The translations under genes and the position numbers were made by a program. 6,493 nucleotides of DNA from RGIG3872 sp045660245 (GTDB lineage: Bacteria > Bacillota > Clostridia > Christensenellales > UBA1242): the NCBI GenBank assembly GCA_045660245.1, contig JAZRDJ010000024.1, positions 1 to 6,493 of the forward strand, in the 5' to 3' direction. Shown in pieces: positions 1 through 5,907 of the stretch (position 1 is the stretch's first letter; every line of letters starts with the position of its first letter). Below the pieces are notes generated by a model. The model had not been told where the DNA came from, ran no database searches, and was given only the letters and a program-made list of their open reading frames with translations.

Positions 1-1
1 G

Positions 2-1561
2 GTTTTGGGAGAGGCTGGATCATACAAAGTTTCAACACTTTCAATCATCAGAAGTTTTGGGCTCATCGAAGAGTTCCCACAAATTGTTGAAGATGAGGCG
101 AAAAAATTGAATGTTCCTGTGAATGATGAGGATTTGAAAAATCGCAAAGATTACAGAAACATGACAGTTGTCACAATTGACGGTGAAGATGCGAGGGACT
201 TTGACGATGCAATCACTGTTGAAAAACTTGCAGGCGGATACAAACTTTATGTGCATATTGCAGACGTCTCACACTATGTTCGTGAAAACTCTGTGATTGA
301 CAAAGAGGCATTCAAACGTGGAACAAGTGTGTATTTCCCTGACTATGTTTTGCCGATGCTCCCAGTTGCACTTTCAAATGGTATTTGTTCATTGAATCCA
401 AATGAGGACAGGCTCACTTTGTCTGTTGAAATTGATTTTGATGACATGGGAAATATAAAAAACTATAACATCGCAAAAGGCGTGATCAGGTCTTCAAGAA
501 GAATGACATATACCTCTGTTCAAAAAATTATTGATGGAGACAAAACAGAAGAAAACAAATATCCAGTAGAGAGCAAAATGCTGTCTTCTGCGGTTGAACT
601 TGCAAAACTGTTGCTAATTCGCAGAGATAAGGCTGGAGAACTTGATTTTGACCTTCCAGAGCCTAAAATTGTGGTTGATGATGAAGGGAAGGTTGTTGAG
701 ATTACTAAAAAGCCAAGAGGGCTTGCTGACAGACTCATTGAGCAATTCATGGTTGTCACAAATGAAGTGGTTGCAAGGCATTTTTCAAAGATGAACAGTC
801 CGTTTGTTTATCGAGTGCACGAAGAGCCAACAGTTGAGAGAATCAGGAACTTCAAGAGTTTTGCAAGTGGTCTTGGTCTTGTTTTGCACGATTCAAATGG
901 AACTTCGCCAAAAGAATTCCAAAGAATTTTGAAATCTGCAAAACAACAGCCATATTTTACGGCTGTTTCAAAAATTATGCTTAGAAGCATGCAAAAAGCC
1001 AAGTATGCACCTGAAAATTTGGGGCATTTTGGCTTGGCTCTCAAAGATTATTGCCATTTTACATCACCAATCAGAAGGTACCCAGATTTGTTCATTCATA
1101 GAGTAATATCTTATATTCTTGAGGGCAAACTGTCAAATTCTTCAATTGGAATTTTGCAAGCAAAAGCAGATGAGGCGAGTTTGCAATCGAGTGTCACTGA
1201 GCGCAATGCAGACGAGGCAGAGAGAACTGTTGATGATCAAAAGAAAGCGGAATTCATGGCTGACAAAATTGGTGAGGAATATGATGGGATTGTGTCAGGT
1301 GTGAATGAGGCAGGGCTTTATGTCGAACTTGACAACACTGTTGAGGGATTTATTTATAAAGAATATTTGCCAAAGGATATTTATACCTATGACGAATCAA
1401 AGTTTATTTTGGCTGGCAGAAGACAAATTTTCAGGATTGGTGACAAAATAAGAGTGAAACTTGCGAAAGTTGATGTGATAACCAGACACATTGATTTTGT
1501 TTTGCCTGAAAATGTTCCAAATACTGCAAAAAGTGCTATCAAAGTATCAAAAAGGGTGTAA
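2..1561 (+). CDS. rnr: Ribonuclease R, 3'-5' exoribonuclease (5' end cut off by window edge)
   Basis: Processive 3'-5' exoribonuclease of the RNB (RNase II/R) family. It degrades structured RNA and, with tmRNA-SmpB, removes the defective mRNA from rescued ribosomes. The frame is open to the left edge and begins with VLGEAG, which fits the end of the second cold-shock domain, followed by the linker SIIRSFGLIEEFP. The TTG at 5 is therefore not the real start. Roughly 200 N-terminal residues (helix-turn-helix and cold-shock domains) should lie outside; that figure is inferred from family length. Counting from the first complete codon, the RNB domain spans about 46-375. Its four catalytic acidic residues are Asp60, 66, 68 and 69 in IDGEDARDFDDA, and the signature HFTSPIRRYPDL is at 352-363. 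A C-terminal S1 domain covers about 425-505 (DGIVSGVNEAGLYVEL). The long Lys-rich tail of some RNase R proteins is absent; only a short basic end remains. No terminator separates it from smpB, so readthrough is likely. Confidence 0.97.
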   Translation, partial: VLGEAGSYKVSTLSIIRSFGLIEEFPQIVEDEAKKLNVPVNDEDLKNRKDYRNMTVVTIDGEDARDFDDAITVEKLAGGYKLYVHIADVSHYVRENSVIDKEAFKRGTSVYFPDYVLPMLPVALSNGICSLNPNEDRLTLSVEIDFDDMGNIKNYNIAKGVIRSSRRMTYTSVQKIIDGDKTEENKYPVESKMLSSAVELAKLLLIRRDKAGELDFDLPEPKIVVDDEGKVVEITKKPRGLADRLIEQFMVVTNEVVARHFSKMNSPFVYRVHEEPTVERIRNFKSFASGLGLVLHDSNGTSPKEFQRILKSAKQQPYFTAVSKIMLRSMQKAKYAPENLGHFGLALKDYCHFTSPIRRYPDLFIHRVISYILEGKLSNSSIGILQAKADEASLQSSVTERNADEAERTVDDQKKAEFMADKIGEEYDGIVSGVNEAGLYVELDNTVEGFIYKEYLPKDIYTYDESKFILAGRRQIFRIGDKIRVKLAKVDVITRHIDFVLPENVPNTAKSAIKVSKRV

Positions 1562-1585
1562 ATTTGCTCAAATTTTATCAAAAAA

Positions 1586-1628
1586 ATAACAAAACCATAT
1601 TGAAAACGTATAATATTTGTGTTATAAT
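1586..1628 (+). promoter_or_regulatory. Tandem, overlapping sigma-A-type promoters upstream of smpB
   Basis: Two perfect TATAAT boxes lie at 1609-1614 and 1623-1628. The downstream box has TTGAAA (1600-1605) exactly 17 bp upstream, the better match to consensus. The upstream box has ATAACA (1586-1591, four of six consensus bases), also 17 bp upstream. Using the downstream promoter would start RNA near 1635, inside or just after the ribosome binding site of smpB. Using the upstream one would start near 1621 and keep that site. The elements are read directly from the sequence; which promoter is active is inference. Confidence 0.7.
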
Positions 1629-1640
1629 CAAGGAGCGAAA

Positions 1641-2093
1641 ATGAAAATAATAACTGAAAACAGAAAAGCATATCATGACTACTTTATTGAAGAAACAATT
1701 GAATGTGGAATTGTTCTTGCTGGTAGTGAAGTCAAGTCTGCGAGAAATGCAAAAGTTAATCTCAAAGATAGTTATGTTTCAATCAAAAATGATGAAGTAT
1801 ATCTGATTAATGCAAACATTTCAACGTATGACAAGACGAGTGCTTATCCGCTTGATCCAACGAGGACAAGAAAACTTTTGCTCCATTCAAGTGAGATTGC
1901 AAAACTTGACAGGAAAGTGAAGGAGAAAGGATACACACTTATTCCGACAAAAGCATATTTTAATAATCAGTTGCTCAAAATTGAAGTGGGCGTTGCAAAA
2001 GGTAAACAGTTATTTGACAAAAAACGCGACAAGATGAAAAAGGACAACGAAAGAGAGACCGAAAGGGAAATCAAGGAAAACTTTCGTTCGTAA
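1641..2093 (+). CDS. smpB: SsrA-binding protein SmpB
   Basis: Small basic protein that binds the tRNA-like domain of tmRNA, delivers it to stalled ribosomes and reads the empty decoding centre with its C-terminal tail. The product is 150 residues, normal for the family. Hallmarks include NRKAYHDYFIEE near the N-terminus (6-17), the strongly conserved GIVLAGSEVKS (about 24-34), SYVSIKNDEVYLIN (45-58), and the basic, charged tail beginning FDKKRDKMKKDNERE, which is expected to become helical in the mRNA channel. The ATG at 1641 is chosen because AGGAG (1631-1635) lies 5 nt upstream and MKIITENRKAYH is the usual N-terminus. An in-frame TTG at 1617 would add eight residues unlike the family. It lies between rnr and ssrA, the classic Bacillota arrangement, and can be transcribed from its own tandem promoters or by readthrough from rnr. 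Confidence 0.97.
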   Translation: MKIITENRKAYHDYFIEETIECGIVLAGSEVKSARNAKVNLKDSYVSIKNDEVYLINANISTYDKTSAYPLDPTRTRKLLLHSSEIAKLDRKVKEKGYTLIPTKAYFNNQLLKIEVGVAKGKQLFDKKRDKMKKDNERETEREIKENFRS

Positions 2094-2121
2094 AAACTTT
2101 TACGAGAAGCCCTGAACTCGT
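2088..2121 (+). promoter_or_regulatory. Two mutually exclusive small hairpins between smpB and ssrA
   Basis: TCGTAAAA (2088-2095) can pair with TTTTACGA (2098-2105) over the smpB stop codon. Alternatively ACGAG (2102-2106) can pair with CTCGT (2117-2121), just ahead of the mature tmRNA 5' end. Both use the ACGA segment, so only one can form at a time. There is no U-tract, so neither is an intrinsic terminator. No convincing promoter was found here: TTTACG (2099-2104) with TGTTAT (2121-2126) would start RNA inside the mature tmRNA. The segment is therefore best read as the 5' leader removed by RNase P. Any regulatory role is speculative. Confidence 0.25.
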
Positions 2122-2126
2122 GTTAT

Positions 2127-2487
2127 GGGGGCGTAAAGGTTTCGACAGAATTCGCTTTGGTAGTATTAGCGTGCTTGCCGTTTGTGGGGGAAGGCACAAA
2201 ACAATCCCACAAAAAATAAACGCAAACGAAAACGTTGCATTGGCTGCTTAATGCGGCTACGCTTGTATAAATGAATTACCACTTTTCATTGTACAGGTGT
2301 CAAATTCAAGTGGTACAATTTTTGTTTGCTCTCTAGACAAAAATTTGGTTAATTTATGAGAGGTGGATGATTATTTGATTGTCAGTTTTCTGATAGTTGT
2401 CCGAGATCTTCAAACTGACTGTTGCACGATAGGAAGATACTATTTGAGGTTTTTTGGACGCGGGTTCGATTCCCGCCGCCTCCACCA
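2127..2487 (+). ncRNA. ssrA: Transfer-messenger RNA (tmRNA), one-piece form
   Basis: tmRNA acts as an alanyl-tRNA and a short mRNA to free stalled ribosomes and tag the nascent chain for proteolysis. The acceptor stem is GGGGGCG (2127-2133) with CGCCTCC (2477-2483), including the G3-U wobble that specifies alanine. It is followed by A and an encoded CCA (2485-2487). The T arm is a 5-bp stem, 2460-2464 with 2472-2476, and the D-arm region carries the conserved GGTTTCGACAG. GGTAGTAT (2159-2166) pairs with ATACTATT (2437-2444), forming the long helix. Pseudoknot 1 is TGCC/GGCA (2176-2179, 2193-2196) crossed by TTTGTGGG/CCCACAAA (2181-2188, 2206-2213). A second is TACCACTT/AAGTGGTA (2277-2284, 2308-2315) with ATTGT/ACAAT (2288-2292, 2315-2319). 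A last one is GTCAGTTT/AAACTGAC (2381-2388, 2412-2419) with ATCTTC/GAAGAT (2406-2411, 2433-2438). CTCTC/GAGAG (2329-2333, 2358-2362) may belong to the remaining one. The length is 361 nt, normal. The ends are the predicted mature ends. Confidence 0.98.
2222..2251 (+). other. tmRNA tag reading frame (tag peptide ANENVALAA)
   Basis: The mRNA-like part of ssrA encodes GCA AAC GAA AAC GTT GCA TTG and then GCT GCT TAA, giving ANENVALAA. With the alanine carried by tmRNA itself the added tail is A-ANENVALAA. The resume codon is set at GCA 2222 because the preceding TAAAC resembles the UAGUC that precedes the E. coli resume codon, and because an in-frame TAA two codons upstream excludes a longer tag. 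The ending VALAA is the degron type read by ClpXP and related proteases and matches the end of the Bacillus subtilis tag. The stop codon sits in a hairpin, GCATT (2237-2241) with AATGC (2250-2254), as in other tmRNAs. Confidence 0.93.
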
Positions 2488-2535
2488 AATCTTGTTAAAG
2501 AAGACAAAAATATTATCTAGTGAGGTAAATTGATT

Positions 2536-3570
2536 ATGACAACATTACAAATTATTGCACTAATTTTAATCGGAGTTGGAATTGCTGTTTCAGTCGGATT
2601 CTTCATTGCTTTCATTGTTGAAGTGAGCAAACAAGACAAAAACGAACAAAACGCAGTGGAAAAGCAACCAGAATCTGAAATTAATGACGCTGAAGTTGTT
2701 GAGATTGACATTGACGAAATGCTCGCAAAACTTGAAGAAAACACAACAAAGACTGAAGAAGTGAGTGACGAAATTGACATCGACGCGATGCTTGCAAAAC
2801 TCGAAGAAAATGCAACTCAAGAAGAAGTTCAAGCAGAGTCTGCTCCTGAAGAGATTGTAGAACCGGAAGTTGTTGCAGAAGCAGAGAATACTGAAGAAGT
2901 TTCTGAGGATGTTCAAGAAGTAGCAGAAGAAATCATTGAACCTGTTCAGGAAGAAGTTGTTGAAGATACTCAAGAAGATGAAAAGGAAGAGCCAAAGACA
3001 ACAATCGTGATCAAAAAGATTGTGAAGGAAGGACCTGAGTTTGATTATCGCGTGCGTTTGGACAAAATCAAAGAAAGCGAAGAGAAACTCGAAAAAGATC
3101 TTGAAAAAACTCTCAAGGCCATCACAAAGTATGAAAGAACAGAAAGAAGACTTGCGAGAAACCAAAAACTCCTTGACAGAAAGGCAGGGGAACTTGCGAA
3201 CCTCAACCTCTTGATGTATAACGTAACAGATATCAAGAACGTTGATGAAGACAAGAAGACTCGTCAAGAAGAACTTGTCGCTCATATTTCAGAACTCAAA
3301 GCAAGCATTGAAGATGCTCAAAAATACTTGAGTGCAAATGCTGAAAAACATGCAAACAACATCAAACTTCGTGATTATCTTTTGAGCGAACAAAAGAGAT
3401 ACAAAGAAGAATGGGCAGAACTTGAGATTCTCATTGCTCAAGCAGAAGGCAGAGAACCAATCACAACTGTTGAAACAAAGATGGAAGAAGTTCTTGCAAG
3501 CGATATTTCAGATGAAGAAACTGATGCTGCTGATGACGACAATACAGACGATGAAGGAGATCAAGAATAA
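2536..3570 (+). CDS. Membrane-anchored acidic coiled-coil protein of unknown function
   Basis: I do not recognise this family. The 344-residue product has one hydrophobic segment at about 4-28, followed by a long Glu-rich, probably disordered stretch (about 29-153). That stretch contains a duplicated motif EIDIDxMLAKLEEN (56-69 and 79-92). Next come a short hydrophobic/basic piece, TTIVIKKIVKEG (155-166), a highly charged heptad-like coiled coil (about 174-305), and an Asp/Glu-rich tail (322-344). There is no signal-peptidase site or lipobox, so the N-terminus should stay in the membrane. The topology resembles single-pass scaffold proteins such as EzrA, but I see no sequence relationship. 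The start is uncertain. GAGG (2522-2525) is 10 nt before ATG 2536 and only 4 nt before an in-frame TTG at 2530, which would add Met-Ile. The gene begins about 50 nt after ssrA without an intervening terminator and ends just before a good one, so it is probably the last gene of that unit. Confidence 0.88.
   Translation: MTTLQIIALILIGVGIAVSVGFFIAFIVEVSKQDKNEQNAVEKQPESEINDAEVVEIDIDEMLAKLEENTTKTEEVSDEIDIDAMLAKLEENATQEEVQAESAPEEIVEPEVVAEAENTEEVSEDVQEVAEEIIEPVQEEVVEDTQEDEKEEPKTTIVIKKIVKEGPEFDYRVRLDKIKESEEKLEKDLEKTLKAITKYERTERRLARNQKLLDRKAGELANLNLLMYNVTDIKNVDEDKKTRQEELVAHISELKASIEDAQKYLSANAEKHANNIKLRDYLLSEQKRYKEEWAELEILIAQAEGREPITTVETKMEEVLASDISDEETDAADDDNTDDEGDQE
2701..2811 (+). repeat. Two-copy tandem motif repeat inside the coiled-coil protein gene
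   Basis: A 42-bp unit occurs at 2701-2742 and 2770-2811 (69-bp, 23-codon period). Both copies encode EIDID-x-MLAKLEEN, with Glu in the first and Ala in the second as the only amino-acid difference. The copies differ in six codons, five of them synonymous third-position changes. The DNA has drifted while the peptide has been kept. Confidence 0.85.
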
Positions 3571-3590
3571 TTAAAAAATAAAATTTTAAG

Positions 3591-3618
3591 GGCAGTGGAT
3601 AATTCCACTGTCTTTTTT
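3591..3618 (+). terminator. Rho-independent terminator
   Basis: GGCAGTGGA (3591-3599) pairs with TCCACTGTC (3604-3612) around a TAAT loop, giving a 9-bp stem with one G-U pair. Six T residues follow directly (3613-3618). It lies 20 nt after the stop of the coiled-coil gene and ahead of the patatin promoter, so it separates the two transcription units. Confidence 0.93.
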
Positions 3619-3645
3619 CTTTGTGCAAAAATGTTGTCAGATAGT

Positions 3646-3673
3646 TTGCCAAGGGGCGCAAGTTTGTTATAAA
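3646..3673 (+). promoter_or_regulatory. Probable promoter for the patatin-MBL operon
   Basis: TTGCCA (3646-3651) is followed after 16 bp by TATAAA (3668-3673). Transcription would start near 3680 and give a leader of about 25 nt containing the AAGGAGAG ribosome binding site (3691-3698). It lies directly downstream of the preceding terminator, where a new promoter is required. Confidence 0.6.
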
Positions 3674-3705
3674 ATATTTATACAAATAAAAAGGAGAGTT
3701 TTGAT

Positions 3706-4548
3706 TTGGGCTGGAACTGGTTTAAGAGAAAGAAATATGAGCAACTTGTAAAACACAAGAAAGTTAAACTTGGTGTGGCTTTTGGTGGCGGTGGAGCAAG
3801 GGGGATTGCTTATGTCGGTGTGCTCAAAGCATTTGAAGAACTTGGGGTCAAGATTGACTATATTTCTGGCACAAGCATTGGCTCAATTGCAGGATCGCTC
3901 ATTGCTTTTGGGAAAGACTCTGCATTTTTTTCTGATGCGGTGAGGTCAATCAAGATGAAAGAAATCAGAAACAGCAAACTCATTTGGAAGCCATCGAAAG
4001 CACAAAACATTGAGAATCTTCTTTTGAAGTTTTTTGAAAAAGACCTTATGTTCAGTGAACTGAAAATTCCTTTCAAGGCGGTTTGCACGGACATCAAGTC
4101 CGGAAAAGAAGTCCACATTGATGCAGGAAGTGTTGCAAAAGCCGTTTCTGGGTCTTGTGCTGTGCCTGGAGTCTTCACTCCTGTTGAATACGCGGGCATG
4201 AACCTTGTTGATGGCATGCTCACAAACAATGTGCCGGCTGATGTGGTGCGAAACATGGGGGCAAACATTGTGATTGCTATTGACTTGCATGAAAACAGGG
4301 GCGCTGGAACAGTTTCAACAAAATTGATGCCTGTTTTGTCATCATCACTCGGTGTGCTTTTGCAAACCAATGTTGATGCAAAACTCAAGTTTGCAGACAT
4401 TGTGATCACTCCAAACCTTGAGAGGTTCAAGGCAACAAAACTTGAAGAAATTGATGCAATGATTGCAGAAGGTTACAAATCAATCATGGACAGAAAAGAT
4501 GAAATCATCAAAGTTCTTTCTTCAAAACCGAAAAGGAGGAAAGTATGA
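3706..4548 (+). CDS. Patatin-like phospholipase (RssA/YlbK-type serine hydrolase)
   Basis: Predicted cytoplasmic acyl hydrolase of the bacterial patatin family, acting on phospholipid or other acyl-ester substrates; the true substrate cannot be read from sequence. The 280-residue protein has the oxyanion-hole motif GGGGARG (27-33), the nucleophile elbow GTSIG with Ser57, the conserved SGSCAVPGVFTPV stretch (148-160), and the second dyad member Asp169 in VDGML. All catalytic parts are intact. There is no signal peptide or membrane segment; both ends are basic (FKRKK near the start, KPKRRKV at the end), which could favour contact with the membrane surface. The start is TTG 3706, with GGAG (3693-3696) 9 nt upstream; no ATG fits as well. 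Its stop overlaps the start of the next gene in ATGA, so the two are translationally coupled. RssA and YlbK are comparable small bacterial family members, but no orthology is claimed. Confidence 0.93.
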   Translation: MGWNWFKRKKYEQLVKHKKVKLGVAFGGGGARGIAYVGVLKAFEELGVKIDYISGTSIGSIAGSLIAFGKDSAFFSDAVRSIKMKEIRNSKLIWKPSKAQNIENLLLKFFEKDLMFSELKIPFKAVCTDIKSGKEVHIDAGSVAKAVSGSCAVPGVFTPVEYAGMNLVDGMLTNNVPADVVRNMGANIVIAIDLHENRGAGTVSTKLMPVLSSSLGVLLQTNVDAKLKFADIVITPNLERFKATKLEEIDAMIAEGYKSIMDRKDEIIKVLSSKPKRRKV

Positions 4549-5861
4549 GCAAAAAACAAAAGAAAAGCATAAAAAATCAGTTGATTTCGCTCGTGATTTT
4601 GACATTGATTGTTGCAATTGCTGCAGCGGTTTACTTCAATTACAACAGGATTGTGGGGAACACTCAGTCAAAGCCATCAATGGAAGGTGCAGAATCAATG
4701 ACGGACTCTGAACTTGAAATTCACTATATTGATGTTGGTCAGGGCGACAGTGTGTTCATTGAACTGCCTGACAACACTTGCATGCTCATTGATGCGGGCA
4801 ATCCGGACAGTGACAACACGGTGTCAAATTACATTTCAGGACTTGGATACGCTCAAATTGACTACCTTATTGTGACTCATGGTGACAATGACCATGTGGG
4901 TGAAATACCTGATGTGCTTGATGATTTTGAAGTCAAGAATATTTACAGACCTTTCCAAATCGCGATTGACAATGAAAAAAACGTGCGAGATGGTGAGGAT
5001 CTTGCAGATGTTTTTGAGCAAGCAACAGTGAAAAATAGTATCAATGTGATATCAAATCAGGCTTATGGAAAGTTTGTAAAGCAAGCATATGAAGAAACAT
5101 ATGATGACAATGGAACAATAAGAAACGCAATGGTCTCAACGACTTATGACGGGCTCAAAATCATGCCAAAGAATGGAAATAGTTTTGTTTTTGAATTTTT
5201 TGGACCACTCAAAGCGAACACAAACGAAACACTCAGGGAAACTTATGGCACAGACACAAAAACTGAAGGCTATGCGACGGTTTATCAAAGCAAGCCAAGT
5301 TATGATAGTTTGGTCAAGAATGAAGCATCGCCAGTCATGCTTCTTGAACACTCGTCTGGTTCATATCTCTTCACAGGAGATGCAACAGTTCATGCAGAAA
5401 GGGCAGTTGTTGCGTCATTGACCGATGCTGAAAAAGCAAGATTTGCAGAAGTTGAGGTTTATCACGCTGGTCACCATGGTGCAGACAACTCATCAAGTGA
5501 TGAACTTTTGTCATTGATCGCTCCAAAGATGGCGGTGATCACCGTTGGAGCAGGGAATAACCATGGTCACCCAACACAAAACACTCTTGACAAATTGAAA
5601 GTTTATTGTGATGAAAATATTTATCGTAGTGATCTGCACGGCAATATTTTGTTGCTTGCAAACACGACGGATATTCAACTCGTGACAAACAATGAGGTTG
5701 TTGGAAACCTCGGTGAAAAGAAAATTGAACTTCCACCAGACGAGTACTGGTATTTGTATGTTGCGGGAATTGCCGGATCTGTGTTTGTTGCTGGACTTGT
5801 TTATATCTTCAGCAATGGAAAAATAAAAGCAAAACCATACAAAAGTCAAAAGAGAAGATAA
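4545..5861 (+). CDS. ComEC-type metallo-beta-lactamase-fold hydrolase, anchored at both ends
   Basis: Predicted metal-dependent hydrolase (probably phosphodiesterase or nuclease-like) related to the C-terminal domain of ComEC/Rec2. The product has 438 residues. A basic N-terminus (MSKKQKKSIK) precedes a membrane segment at about 14-32. The hydrolase domain then starts with HYIDVGQGDSVFIELP (60-75) and LIDAG (81-85), followed by the metal motif THGDNDH with His112, Asp114, Asp116 and His117. Further motifs are LFTGDA with Asp279, the HAGHHGADNSSS block (308-319), and GHP (341-343). An insertion of about 70 residues (roughly 130-200) is not in the compact core. Unusually, a second hydrophobic segment (about 402-422) and a Lys/Arg-rich tail follow. 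By the positive-inside rule both ends are cytoplasmic and the enzyme faces outward. The ComEC channel domain itself is absent, so this is not a complete DNA-uptake protein. The start is ATG 4545, with GGAGG (4535-4539) 5 nt upstream, overlapping the patatin stop. Confidence 0.93.
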   Translation: MSKKQKKSIKNQLISLVILTLIVAIAAAVYFNYNRIVGNTQSKPSMEGAESMTDSELEIHYIDVGQGDSVFIELPDNTCMLIDAGNPDSDNTVSNYISGLGYAQIDYLIVTHGDNDHVGEIPDVLDDFEVKNIYRPFQIAIDNEKNVRDGEDLADVFEQATVKNSINVISNQAYGKFVKQAYEETYDDNGTIRNAMVSTTYDGLKIMPKNGNSFVFEFFGPLKANTNETLRETYGTDTKTEGYATVYQSKPSYDSLVKNEASPVMLLEHSSGSYLFTGDATVHAERAVVASLTDAEKARFAEVEVYHAGHHGADNSSSDELLSLIAPKMAVITVGAGNNHGHPTQNTLDKLKVYCDENIYRSDLHGNILLLANTTDIQLVTNNEVVGNLGEKKIELPPDEYWYLYVAGIAGSVFVAGLVYIFSNGKIKAKPYKSQKRR

Positions 5862-5890
5862 TTGACAATGCTGTCAATTCTTTTCTCGTG
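5860..5890 (+). promoter_or_regulatory. Perfect 8-bp palindrome at the MBL stop codon (weak terminator, attenuator or operator)
   Basis: AATTGACA (5860-5867) pairs perfectly with TGTCAATT (5872-5879) around a 4-nt loop. It is followed by a pyrimidine run CTTTTCTC (5880-5887). The stem is A+T-rich and the T run is broken by C, so it would be a weak terminator at best. The left arm contains a consensus -35 TTGACA, but no -10 stands 16-18 bp downstream. It could also be a protein-binding site for the next gene. Confidence 0.35.
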
Positions 5891-5907
5891 CAAAAGGAGC
5901 AGGAATT

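Noticed and set aside
5..7. TTG as the start codon of rnr
   Set aside because: The frame is open to the window edge, and the residues around it (VLGEAG) belong inside RNase R. The codon is an internal leucine.
1560..1575. AAATTT/AAATTT inverted repeat after rnr as a terminator
   Set aside because: The stem is only six A-T pairs and is followed by an A-rich, not T-rich, stretch, so it should not terminate transcription.
1617..1619. TTG as the start codon of smpB
   Set aside because: It would place the AGGAG ribosome binding site inside the gene and add eight residues that SmpB proteins do not have.
2014..2019. Consensus -35 TTGACA inside smpB as an ssrA promoter
   Set aside because: No -10 element stands 16-18 bp downstream (the sequence there is A/G-rich), and the bases encode the conserved Phe-Asp-Lys of SmpB.
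2590..3285. Long minus-strand open frame (231 codons) opposite the coiled-coil gene
   Set aside because: It arises because Glu/Lys-rich codons on the + strand have no stops in the complementary frame. Its translation is a Phe/Leu/Cys/Asn-rich low-complexity string without a domain or ribosome binding site.
3858..4430. Minus-strand open frame of 190 codons opposite the patatin gene
   Set aside because: The + strand protein has complete catalytic motifs across the same bases. The minus frame shows no recognisable motif.
4463..4711. Plus-strand alternative frame across the patatin-MBL junction
   Set aside because: It covers the end of one clear gene and the start of the next. The translation is low-complexity and Cys-rich with no domain, so it is a shadow of the two real genes.
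5511..5849. Minus-strand open frame of 112 codons opposite the MBL gene
   Set aside because: It lies entirely inside a gene with conserved HHG and GHP motifs in the + frame. It shows no coding signature of its own.
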